Shown here piece by piece: positions 37,228-49,200 of a stretch of DNA of 64,000 nt. Both the position numbers and the translations under genes were made by a program. Position 1 is the first letter of the stretch; each line of letters opens with the position of its first letter. Under the pieces are notes generated by a model. That model worked only from the letters and a program-made list of their open reading frames with translations. It did no database searches and was not told where the DNA came from. This DNA is from Brachionus manjavacas (Eukaryota > Rotifera > Eurotatoria > Ploima > Brachionidae), in contig JAHQIY010000011.1 of assembly GCA_019054805.1 (NCBI GenBank), positions 1,369,001 through 1,433,000 of the forward strand, read 5' to 3'.

Positions 37228-40200
37228 ATGCAAAAGTACAAGTCTAGCCGATCAGGTAAAACAAGCCAAAAATTTGAACCGGCATCCCTTAGTCAAAAAA
37301 GCCTCAATAGTAAAAAAAATTTTTTTTAAAATTTATTCTAAAAATTATTTATTTAGATATTGACGAGTCTTGGAAAGTAATTGGTAATTTAAAGTCTGGA
37401 ATGCGCGATTTAGAAGATAAATTAAACAAATATTCGGACAACATAAAATTGTTGTCTTCAATAAGCAACAGTTCATTTAACACAACAGCGCACTCAATAA
37501 ATATGTCTACAGAGCCTACGAACAAGATATTTACCTCTACATCATTTAACTCAGCACTTAGACCTTCTGGCTACAACAAATCGCCGTCGAAGTACACAAT
37601 CGCTGAAAAGCCAATCTTGGAAAACTCTTATTTTTCAAGTACCATACAAGCATGCGACCCTGGTCTAGGCTATTTTAATCCTTACCAAAGTGACTATGAA
37701 AATTATTCGAAATATGAATGCGATGAGCCCTACGAATACTCTCCTGATGTCAAGTGTTTAAATGATTTTAGCACTGATTTAAATGGATCTTTTCTAAATT
37801 TTCGAAGCAATGTTTGCCAAGATTTAATCAAATCACCCAAAACAACTAGGGTTGACGTCTATGTTCCATCAGGTATTTATTCTTTTTATAAGCTTTTTAG
37901 AAAAAAATCACATAATTTTTTGATTAATAATTAAGTGATTTTTTGTTTATTAAAAATGCTATTTTTAGCAAAATTAAAAAATTAAAATAATTCTGAACAC
38001 TTTGCAGTGATTTAGAGTATCTCTTGTAGCTACCTTAATTTCAATCAGCTTTTTTTTGGAAAATTTTATTTTAGTTTCCCATTTGTGATTCTAAAGCTCA
38101 CACGATTTTTAAAGTTATTTTTTTAAAGTCATAACTTATTGAAATTAAAGCGTATGAAGTGATCAAAAATTACTTTGTTTTTAAAGGACGGGTATTAATT
38201 GAGCAGTAAATAATATTAAACGGATATTAAATTAAATGAGCAGAAAATAAATAATTAATAGGACCCAAAAAATAGTGGTGAGAATAAATGTGAGAATAAC
38301 GGTGAGAATAAAAAATAAAAGCGGTATTAAAAATAAATTTTATTGAACAGAAAAAGTATTTTTTATTCAAAGAAAAATTTTTTAAATCAAGTAACATTTA
38401 AAAAAAAAAGAAGTGTAAAATGTAGTAGTAGTATTAATTTTTGCGAGGTCTACCACGTCCTCTTTTAGCTTTAAGAATTAAATTACTTACCTGATTTTCA
38501 ACTATTTTAGGCTTTTTATTACTGATTTCATCAGTATTTTCAGTAACTTCAGTCTGTTTTCATTTGCGAGCAGGCTTAGCGGTTGGTTTACTCGTTTCTG
38601 GAGTACTTGTTGTTGCTTGTGACATTATAATATTTTTAGGCTGATAAACCAATGCCTTTTTTGTTAACGGCGGACGCCCTTTTGGTTTTTTACCATCAAT
38701 CAACACTTGTTTGGCTGCAATTGGTATTGTAACTAAGTGTTTGATTGCTGCAATTGCAATTATATGTTTGCACATGTTTCTTTTTAAAAATGCTGGGCAA
38801 TCGCATTGACTTTTCTTCCAATTATCAGAGTTTAATGTCATTTTACACATGGATAACAGAATTGAATGATAATGATCAAATGATTCGAGATTCTTATGAC
38901 CATTTTGTTTCATTTTTTAACCACAAATCTGCAGCATCATTGCCATCAAACATATCCACATATATCCATTCTCGATTAATCCCTCTTCGTTTTTTGAGTA
39001 TATTTCTTTCTTCCACTTCTTCAGAATCAGACTCTTGCGATTCATATAATTCAAGTGGGGCGTACTCGTCATCACTCATTTTATTTAATGAAATATATTT
39101 TTGTAAAATTTATTATTTGAATTTATTTAAAACAGAAAAAGAAAGACATTTATATAGATAGGGCCGAAAATAATTGGACTTTTAACTAATAATTCAATTT
39201 ACTGATCAAAATACATTTTATTGGATTCAATTAAGTATAGTTTCTGTTCATTTCATTCTTTTAGCGGATAACTTAAGGTTATTATCACTTTTATTTTTTA
39301 TTCCTGCACATTAATTAATTTTACTGCTTTTTAAAATTTTTTTTTGGGGTAAAATAATTTTATTTACTGCTCAAATAATCTTAGCTCGTTTTTAAATATG
39401 TGCTAAATTTCATACAAATTTTAAAATACAAAAAGGATGAAAAATTAATATCAAGTCAAGTCTTTTTATTTATTAGACTCCTTCCTTAAAAAAATCGATT
39501 TTCCAAAAAAAATACTTAACTGAGGTATAGACAATGATTTTCTGTACTTTTTCAGAAAATAATATATTTGGACCTGTTCCTTTTTGTACTTTTTGTACTT
39601 AATAGAAATAAAAAAAAGTTTTAATTAATCAATATTCTAAAAATCAATTTTAAATTTGACTTATATTTTTCTAACCACTAGCATACCCGAATCCCTAAAC
39701 CAAGACTCCGCCCCGAATCCCTTAAGTTTTAATATATTGATTAAAATTACCTTTAAGTACAGAAAGTGCAAAAAGGAAAATGGTTTTCTAAAAGTTAAAT
39801 CTCATTTTCTATATATAAACTAACTCTAAAATAATCTAAACATTTCCTTTAAAAATTAAAACATTAAGAAAAAATTTTAAACATCTTTTATAAAACTTCT
39901 TTTTAATTTTTCTATACAATATCTTCGAATTTTGACATTTTATTTTCTCATTCATAATAAAATAACAGAAAAAAAATGAATTTTAAATTATTTAAAAAGA
40001 TTTTTTTGGAGAAGAATTCATCATTAATTTTGGGTTGACTTGGTTTTTAAAAAAGCAAAACTCTTCCCTCGTTTATCTGAGCTTTTCAGGATAGGAAAAA
40101 AACTAAAAAACTTTTTTTCTGAAATAAAAAATATTCAAACTCTGATTTAAATTAAATTTTAGAATAAAATAAACACATGGACACAAAAGGCAATGTAAAA

Positions 40201-43200
40201 TTTGGTACAAAAAAAATTAAAAAATTTTAAAACTTAAGTTTTGACAGATCAAAACATGTTCAGTAAATTGCAGCAGCTGATACATTCTATACCACCAATA
40301 TTCTCAAACTCGAAGTTAATATTTTTGATTGAATATTCCAAAGATGAAAATAATCATTTATGAGGTTTTATGAGTCATGACAAAATCAAATCCAATTTTT
40401 AGATTCTTAATAAATTTATTTAACATGACTTAGATTAGTTTGTTTTTGAAAAAGATTATACTTTTATTAAATGTAATTTTTTTGACAAATTGCGCAATAT
40501 TCGGATGTTTGTTTTAGATATTGAGAAAAATTAATGTGAGAAAATTGGGTAAATTTAAAAATATTGCTTGTTTTGATTAAAGATAAGTTAAAGCCTAATT
40601 ATCTCAAAATAAGTACACTTTGGTTCACTATAAAACATAAAAAAAATTTGGCACTTATTTTTCTATAGAATTTTTCAAATTTAAGAATTTAGTTTTTAAT
40701 CAACAAAATTTTTTTTTATAAAATCAGCATTTTTGAATGACAAAATTTTTTTAGTGACGAAATTCCACACAGCAAAGATAAAATTAATTTATTTTTTCAT
40801 TATCCCTGTGAGTAATTTAATAAGTATTTGAATGAATTAGTATTTGATTAAAAATTTAAATTACCATTGTAACATTGTCAAAAACATTAGCCTTAAAAAA
40901 ACTTTAGATTTTTTAAATGCTTATCTATTTAGAGATTTATGTTTTTTTGATCTCAAAGTTAAAAATAACTAAATTAATAAACGAATATTATCACTAAGAA
41001 AATCAAGAATTCGAACATAGTTATTTGAGAATTGGTCAAAAAAATTTTTCGAATTTTTTTTCAGGTCAAAATACAATATTTCTTTTCTGATTGTGATTAA
41101 AGAATGTGGATTTTTATTATTTTTAAATTCGGCCTTATTAAATATATAAATTAACTTACGAAGCAATTCATCTCTTAAATCAGTCACTTTTTTGATAATT
41201 TAGATAATAATGCATCTTTCCCATGTCTCTGATATCCCATTATCAGCAAGTCCATAATTTAGTAGCTGCATTTTGAATAAGTTGATTTAGGTATGGTGGA
41301 TAAACTTTATATTTTCTGAATTATTTTTTAAAAGTAATAAAAAGGTTAAATTTCAAAAAAATTAAAGGATATTTTTCAAAAATTGATTTTAAATTTATTT
41401 TTAATGACAATTTAAAATAAAAAAGTGAATCTTTTGTAGTAGTTCAGAGCAAAAAGAACAGAAAAAACTATAAAATAGAAAACCTTTTAAAGATTTAGGA
41501 ACTTTTAAAATTTTCAATATTTCAAAAATCAAAAATAGCTTTTACAAATTTCAAAATTAACGCTAACGTGGCTGAAAGGGAGAATTAATATTCATTCCAA
41601 ACAGCCAAGGGATTTTGTCCCAAATTATTTTTTAAATAAATAAATAAATACATTAAGAACAATTGAAAATTTCGAATACAAATTTGATACAAATTTTCTA
41701 TTTATTTTTCTGAACTTTATTACAAATATTTGTTTAATTTAAAAGCTATCATTTTCTTAAAGAATACAATTTAAAAATGAAATGAAAAAATGATGTACGT
41801 CAGAGAGATACTTATTTTTATAATTAAAAAAATAAATTAAATTTTTTCTGTTTCTAAGTGTTATCTATTAAAAATTGAGGATTTTTTTTTTAATTTCAAA
41901 AAATAAAGAGATATTTAAGAAAAATTTTAAATTATTATTGAAAACATGAAAAATAATGTATAATGGTAATTTAATTCAATATTAATTTGATATCAATTTA
42001 ATTTTTTTAACCATAAAAAATAAATATTTCTCTGATGTACATCATTTTTTCATTTATTCAATTAAAATTTAAAATTTTTCTTAATTCCCTTTATTTTTTG
42101 AAAATTGAAAAAAATAATTATTTTCTCAGTTTTAGATTAATTAAACTAGTTCAGATTTGATTCTTTCTGAATAAAGCTAAGCAAAAATTTAGATCATGAG
42201 CATTCTAAATTAATCCGCTCTTCAACATTCTAAATACTCTACTTTACATAATCCATAAGCAAGCGTTTCAGCTAGAAAAAAAAAACTGCAAGACTTGAAA
42301 AATTAAAAAATTAAAAAAATGTTTTTCTAAAGATAAGAATTACAAAAACTGGGCTGATCCAAAGTCTAAAAATTCACCAATGATCCCCAAGGAGAAGTTG
42401 ACGCGCAAGACCACCTCAGGTAAAATGAACCCCAACAAATGTCAACAAACTTATAAGTCAAAAAATTTAGACCCGAAGCGATCGACCAGCGAGTATGACG
42501 TAAAGTACGAGTTTTGCCAGGCTGGTACCAGCGCGTCCTTTCACCAACAGCGCACTTTGCACAAAGAAACAGACCTGCTGCCCGGCACATCGACCAAGCG
42601 GCACTTGTCGTCGGCCTCGTTCAGCAATGCGATCGAGCCGCGGTACCACGACTTTGTGAAACCAGCGAGCCGCAAAATCGCCTTTCCAAAGCACGAGCAC
42701 GCCGAGGCCGACGAGCTGCTCAAGGGCCACTCCAAACTGAATGTGAAGGAAGAGGCTGACCGCCTGCTGGGCCTTAGCTGCGCTGGCAAGCGACAAAAAA
42801 AGCCCGATGAGCCAAAATCCAGCGCCATCATCACCACCAGCTCGTGGCGCATCGGCGAAAACCTCGCCCAGAAGCACATCAAGTCCGAGCCGGACAAAAA
42901 CATGCCCACCCACCCCTACCAGGTACAGTACAACCCGCGCAGCACCAGTGCGCCCGTCAACCAGTCGCCACAGGCTGCCAAAAAGACCAAGCGCACCGAG
43001 TGCCATCTGGTGCAGACCCAGGCTTCTGTGACGCCCAAATCAGCTGCCAAGGCCAGTGTGAGCAGTCCGCAGGCCAACAAAGCTAAGCCCAAGCCATACG
43101 ATCTCAACGACATTCAAAAGTACATTCAGAGCCAGAAGAGCAAGCGGCTGCACGAGACCAAGTCCGAGAAAGAGAAGCAAAAGGTGCAGGACGAGGAGAG

Positions 43201-46200
43201 GAAAAAAAAACTGCAGGAATTGTACAGAAAACAGCGTCTGCAGGCCATCAAATCGGCACAAATAAATTCCACTTCCAAGCTGAACAATTCGAATGAAAAG
43301 GCGAACTGTTCGAACAACTCGAGCAAATTGTACGACCAAGACATGTCCAAGATTTTGATGGAGCGCATTAGTCACCTGTTGAACGACAACGACAAGCTCG
43401 TCGAGAAACAGAGGAAGCAAATTTTGAGCGAAAAGCACAAGACCAGAAAAAAGGTTGACTTTGGCGGCACCGAGGATGCCGAAATGGACAATGACATGGA
43501 ACAAAATGAGTCGTCCACGTCATCGGCCAGTCTCAGCACAGCTAGCAGTTCAGTCACACCCAAGCAGAGCAATCCAAAAACAGCGTCGCTCAAACATGAC
43601 AGACTGAAGAAAATTTGCTCGATGGCACTGGACCTGCAGACCAAGCTTCAGCAAACTAAGCTTAAATTGTTCGGCTTTAATCCGACCGATGACGAGGACA
43701 TGATTGATTATTACAAGAAAAACGACAACACATTTGTCACATCGACCAAGAACGGGCATGAAGAGAACCAGTTTGTGGACGAGCTGGACGCCATTCAGTT
43801 CGACAGAGTGTTTAAGCAGGACGTGCGCGACAATAGGAACTATGTGCACGAGGAGCTGGAAGCGAGCGGTGAGGATGTGTCGAGGCCGGGAGTAGGCAGT
43901 CTAAGAAGTTATAGGCTTGTGTTGACACCAGATTTGGCGGCGAGACGCATCCAGCATGCGTTCAGGCTGTATAGGGCGCGTCGCAAGGCTCAACGAGCGC
44001 CCAAGAGGCTCAAGAAAGAGAATGTGAGGCCGCCGCCGCCACCACCACCACCGCTCAAAAGCGAGCAGGTCATGGGCCTCAATAGCCAAAAGGATGGATA
44101 CAGTTTTCTTAGTGTTTATAAGAAAAAAAGTGGATTTGGCGCCCCCGTGTCCAGCAGTGTGGCGCCGCTTCATCAAACCACAGCCAAGACCAAGCAAGAG
44201 AGCAACAATTACACAGATGATTTTATGACTTTCAATGAGACCAAGGTCGGTGAAGCGGACCGCTTGAGCACGATCAAGTCTTCGCTTTCGTCATCGTCCG
44301 ACTCGACCAGTTTGTCAAAGTATATAACAAACTCGAAGAATTCCAAACATTTGAAGTTGTCCAAGTCAGCTGAAATTCAGGTGAGAAAAAAATTCAAATT
44401 TAAGTTTAATTTAGGGTTTAGTTTAGTAGAATTTTTTTTTCCTTTTACAATCTTTTTCCGAGCTATAGCTGCTTCAGATCATCAATAATTGAAAACAAAT
44501 TTTAAAGAGAACAATTTAGGTATGGTGGCATTTAGTTAAAACGAAGAGGAAAAAAATTTGCATGTAAAGTTAAAATTTTGAGTTTTAATGCTTATGAGTA
44601 AAGCTGCTAATGCTCAGTCAGAAGTCGAAAATGAAAGTCCCGAAGCAGCAGCAGATGTAGAACCAACCAGAAAAGGCCGAGGTGGTCGCAAAAAGGGAAT
44701 CAAAAATAAAAAAACTCTAGAAAAAGAAGCACGTGAGAGAGAAGCTAGCGAGAGAAAAAAATAAAATTTCATTTTTTTTAAAAACAAACAATTTTTATAC
44801 GGAAAATTTTATGCCATTTGTATATTAAAATACCTTTTTTTTTATCAATTTAAATAAAATTTCGTGACGCATTAAAACTCAAAATTTTAACTTTACATGC
44901 ATGCATTATGTCCGAAGAACATTTTTTGTGTTTCAAATTTTGAAACAATTGAAAAAATAGAAAAATATATTTTTATTATTTTTTACATATTTTATGCGGC
45001 ATTTTTACCAAAATTTTGACATTAACTGCAGCATTTTTAGTCGCAGCGTATCTGGAAAAAAAAGTGGGTTAGATGCATGCATTAAAATCCAGAATTCTGA
45101 AAATAAATGCCGCATTAGGGGGCAAGGCATTACGGTAAATTAAATAAAAACTTAGAAATTAAATTTCGGTAAATTTTCAGAGTTTTTATCAAGAATTTTT
45201 AATTTTATTTAGTTTTAATTTTTTTTAGTTGGATTCAATTTAATTAATATAATATTCTACAGTTTTTGCGCCAAAATTTATCGCCGCATTAAAATCCATT
45301 TCAAACAGCCTCGGAGATTTTCTCAACCTATTTTTTTTTAAATAAAAATTGAATAAAAGGAAATTTCTTTAATTAAAATGAAATAGATCAATAAGGACAC
45401 TTAAAGTTCAAATAGTGGACGGTTCTGAAAAAATAGTAAAAATTACATTTTAAAGTTAGGCTTTCAATAAATCTTGATTCGAAATCTGCTAAGTATTCCA
45501 GTCTGGCATCTAGCGGAACAGATTTACTCAGTCCTGTCTTATTATTCCTTTCAATCAACCTAAAAAAATTCGTTTTTAGACTGTTACCGATTTAATTTAG
45601 GACAAGTGATGTGCAATTCAATAGTAAAGGTGAATTTTAGAAGATGTTTCCTTAGAAGGAATTTAAATTATCAAATAAAAAGAAATCTATCAAGAATACC
45701 ACAAATTTTGAATAAAATATCAAAGAGAACTATCAAAGAGAATTATTTTTTAATCCCCGAATATTAAATAAAATTTCTCAATTATTGAGATTATACAAGA
45801 AAAGATACTTTTTTAATAAGAATTTAATTTATCGCGAAATTTTTTTCAAGAAATGATACTTTTAATTGGGACTACCCGGTTATGTTATCAGCTGATTACA
45901 AATTTTGTTATCAAACTGGTCACCTCCGGTTATGTTATCATGCGGATAACAAAAAATGCTATCAAGGAAAAATGCTATCAAAAAAATTTAAAAAAAAATA
46001 TTTTTTAATTTTAGTTATCACTACAAAAATATAATGTTATCATGTTTGATAACATTTTTTGATAAAATCAATTATTCTTTTAAAAAATGTTTTATTTTTA
46101 ATTACTATTTTATTTAAATTTATTTATTATTATTGAATTTAACTTAACTTTATATTTGAATTTTTTTTGTTAATCTGAAGGAGCTTTTGCTAGATACAGA

Positions 46201-49200
46201 CAAATCAACAAATAAAAAACAATTTTTTTTTAAGATTAACTAAAATTAAAATATTATAAACACTAATTTTTTCTAATTCTTGTTAAACCATAAATTTAAA
46301 AATGTATTATTATTTATTTTTTAATGTTTACATCAATTAAAAATTTTCAAAGATAAAAAATTTTTAAAGCTTAAAAAATTTTGGTACTTTGTGAAGAAAA
46401 TTAAAATATTAGTTTTATTTTTATTTATTAATATTCTACTAATATAGCATATTTAATTTTTTCATAAATAATCTTAATAATTGAGTAATTTTATTTAATA
46501 TTTGTGGAGAAAAGTAAAAATTCATCAAAATGGGAATGGTCAATTTTGTGACCAATTGATAATAAACTTATTAATTAATCATATGAATAAACTAAAAATT
46601 TTTCATAAAATAATAATTTGGTCAAAAAATTTATTTTTCAGTAGATAAAAATTAATATTGTCAACCAGATTTAAGTTACGAATTCTTTTAAATTTACTAA
46701 AACAAAATTGAAAAAATAAAAAAATCTTTTCTTGAATTTTTTAAATTAACAACATGAGATTCTTTAATACATACGGGTCAATTTAAATAATTCTTCATTT
46801 ACCCATATTTTTTATGTATGTTAAATTTTATTAAGAAATTTTTCGACTAAATTGACACTATTTAATATGATAATTTTTCTCCATCAAAAACAGTTGCCAA
46901 AAAAATCTTAAAGGTAAGTTAAATTGTAGAAAAATATGCAGATCGAAAAATTAAAATTGTGTTTTTTTATCAGAAAATTTGTCTTCAATAATAAGCTAGG
47001 TGAATGACCAGTTGATCACAAAATTAACTAGCCCCAAAAAATTAATAAGTCAAGACTAAAAAATAATTTTGGCAAAATTAATCTGACTTTAAACTCATTC
47101 GAGATAAAAAACATAAAATACAATTTTACTTTAAATTAAATTAAATTAAATGAAAAAAAAATATTGTTTGAATGAAAAAAAAATTTAAAGAAAACATTTT
47201 TTAAACAGATTCGAGCAGGTCAGAAAATTAAAGTCCTTCTTTTCAGCCCAACGTTAATAATATTTTGTTTTACAATTTGTAAGACGAATAAGAAAAATTA
47301 TTTGTGCATTAAAATAAATAAATAAAGTTAAAAAAAAAAAAATTAATTTTAATATCGAATATTATAATTATGAATATTTTTACATGGGAATTTGTATTAA
47401 AGTTTAATCTGGTTACAATGAATATTTGAATTTGATATAAAAAAAATTGTCATAAAATAGCAATTAGAATTTTTTAGAAAAAATAAAAGCTAAAAATAAA
47501 AATAAATAAAGAAGAAATTGTAGATTTTATGTGTTTATTTAGGCGATTGCGGGCTCAAGCATTTGGATTTTAAATTGAATTAATTTTAAAAAAAACTTGA
47601 AAAAAAAATGAATTTTTTTTGTGTATTTCTAAGCCTGTGCCAGATGATTCTTACGATTCAACCTCTGCTACCTCATCAAGCAATTCATCTAATTCAACGG
47701 TTACATCTAGTCACTTAAAAACAGCGCCATCAACTTCAAGGCAAAAATCAATCCGAAGTGAACAACCGTCACAATTACCTCAACCACAAAAGCCCAAGAC
47801 CCGAATTGTCCAAGAATCGGAGTCCAAAGATCCGAAACGGTACTCGCCAGCTTCTCTGGAACGGCTACTACACGCTGGGATCAACTACTTGGACACATTG
47901 AACACATCGGCTCTTCAGCTCGAAGAACTAGACAAAATCAAATGCATAGGCTTTGCACAACAAGACACTGTGGCCCTTGCCCAATACTTAAAGGACAAAC
48001 AGACTGTCAAACAGGATTCTGGCCCTAAAGGAGACAAATTTCCCAAATCGAGGTCTTCTTCGCTCACTTCCAATTCTTCCTCATCTTCATCGGCATCAAC
48101 AACTGTATCCACTTCGTCCTACAATGAGACTGAAGCAGACTCCAAAAACACCAAGTCGAGCACCAAGAAATACTCCGAGAATCCAAAACCGAAACACAAA
48201 CCATCATTTGCTGAGCCCAAAGACCTGGACCAAGACATCTCGATTATTAACACAGTATCTGAGTTGAATGACACCAAAACTGATACAAGGATCAAGACCG
48301 AACTTGATGACGAAGAGATCGAAATGGAAAAATCATTCCGTCAAGTACTACCATCCGAAATGCACATAAAAAAAACTCGCCAAGAATACAAAGATCTCAA
48401 GGATCAGTCACAATATGATCTCAGTCAAAGCTCCATTTCCCAATATGAATCGCATCCAAGCAGTATTTTTTTTAAAAGAATCTTTAGTAAAAATAAAAAT
48501 TCAACTTTTTATCAAGTGAGATTGAGTTTTGATGAAGACTCGTTCAAGAAATTCACTGGAGAAATTGTCAAAAAGTACATGCACGAAGAAGAGCTTAGAT
48601 CGAAGCATCAGGCAGACCTGCTGAAACTGAGAGAAAAGGCTTTGGTCGAAAAGACCAAGTCTGAGCTTGCCTGGCTCGAGCAGATGAAGAAAAAGGCGCA
48701 AGACAAGGGTGAGGACGAAAAAATGCCTTTGATTCTAAGAAAAGAAAAGGGAATTATTCAAAAATTAAAACAAGAACAAGTAAATTAAAACTAAATTTTT
48801 TCAAGTGCATAAATTCATTTTTTTTTTCCAATTATTTAATCACCAGCAAAAAAAGGATATTATTTTTAATAAGAAGATTTTAAGATTAAAATACGCAATT
48901 TTGATTTTTTTTTAGATTATTAATTCATTAAGATTAAGCTAAATTGAAGATCTTTTTTTTAAGTAAATTAGTGATCTGTTTAAACTTTACTAATCAGTAT
49001 TTTAAAGACCTCACAAAAATAATTATTTGTCTCTTTTTAATTTAAACACTTAGAATTTAAATTAATTAAAGTTGACTTTTATTTTTAATTATCAATGTGA
49101 GTAATGGAAATGGCTGCTTAAGTTATAGCTCAAATGGGATTAAAAAAATGAGAAAAAAAATAAAAATTCAATAATTAAAGGGAAAAATATTCAAAAAAAA

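Noticed and set aside
37401-37934. A separate small gene at 37.2-37.9 kb
   Set aside because: Its second exon ends in phase 1 at 37872 and the CEP350 exon at 42333 starts with the two missing codon bases; the N-terminal ESWK...MRDLEDKL segment also fits CEP350. It was merged into CEP350.
42366-44197. Several ORFs in other frames and on the minus strand over CEP350 exon 3
   Set aside because: The CEP350 frame is open for 2 kb, joins its neighbours in phase and has the recognisable motifs; the others are shadows.
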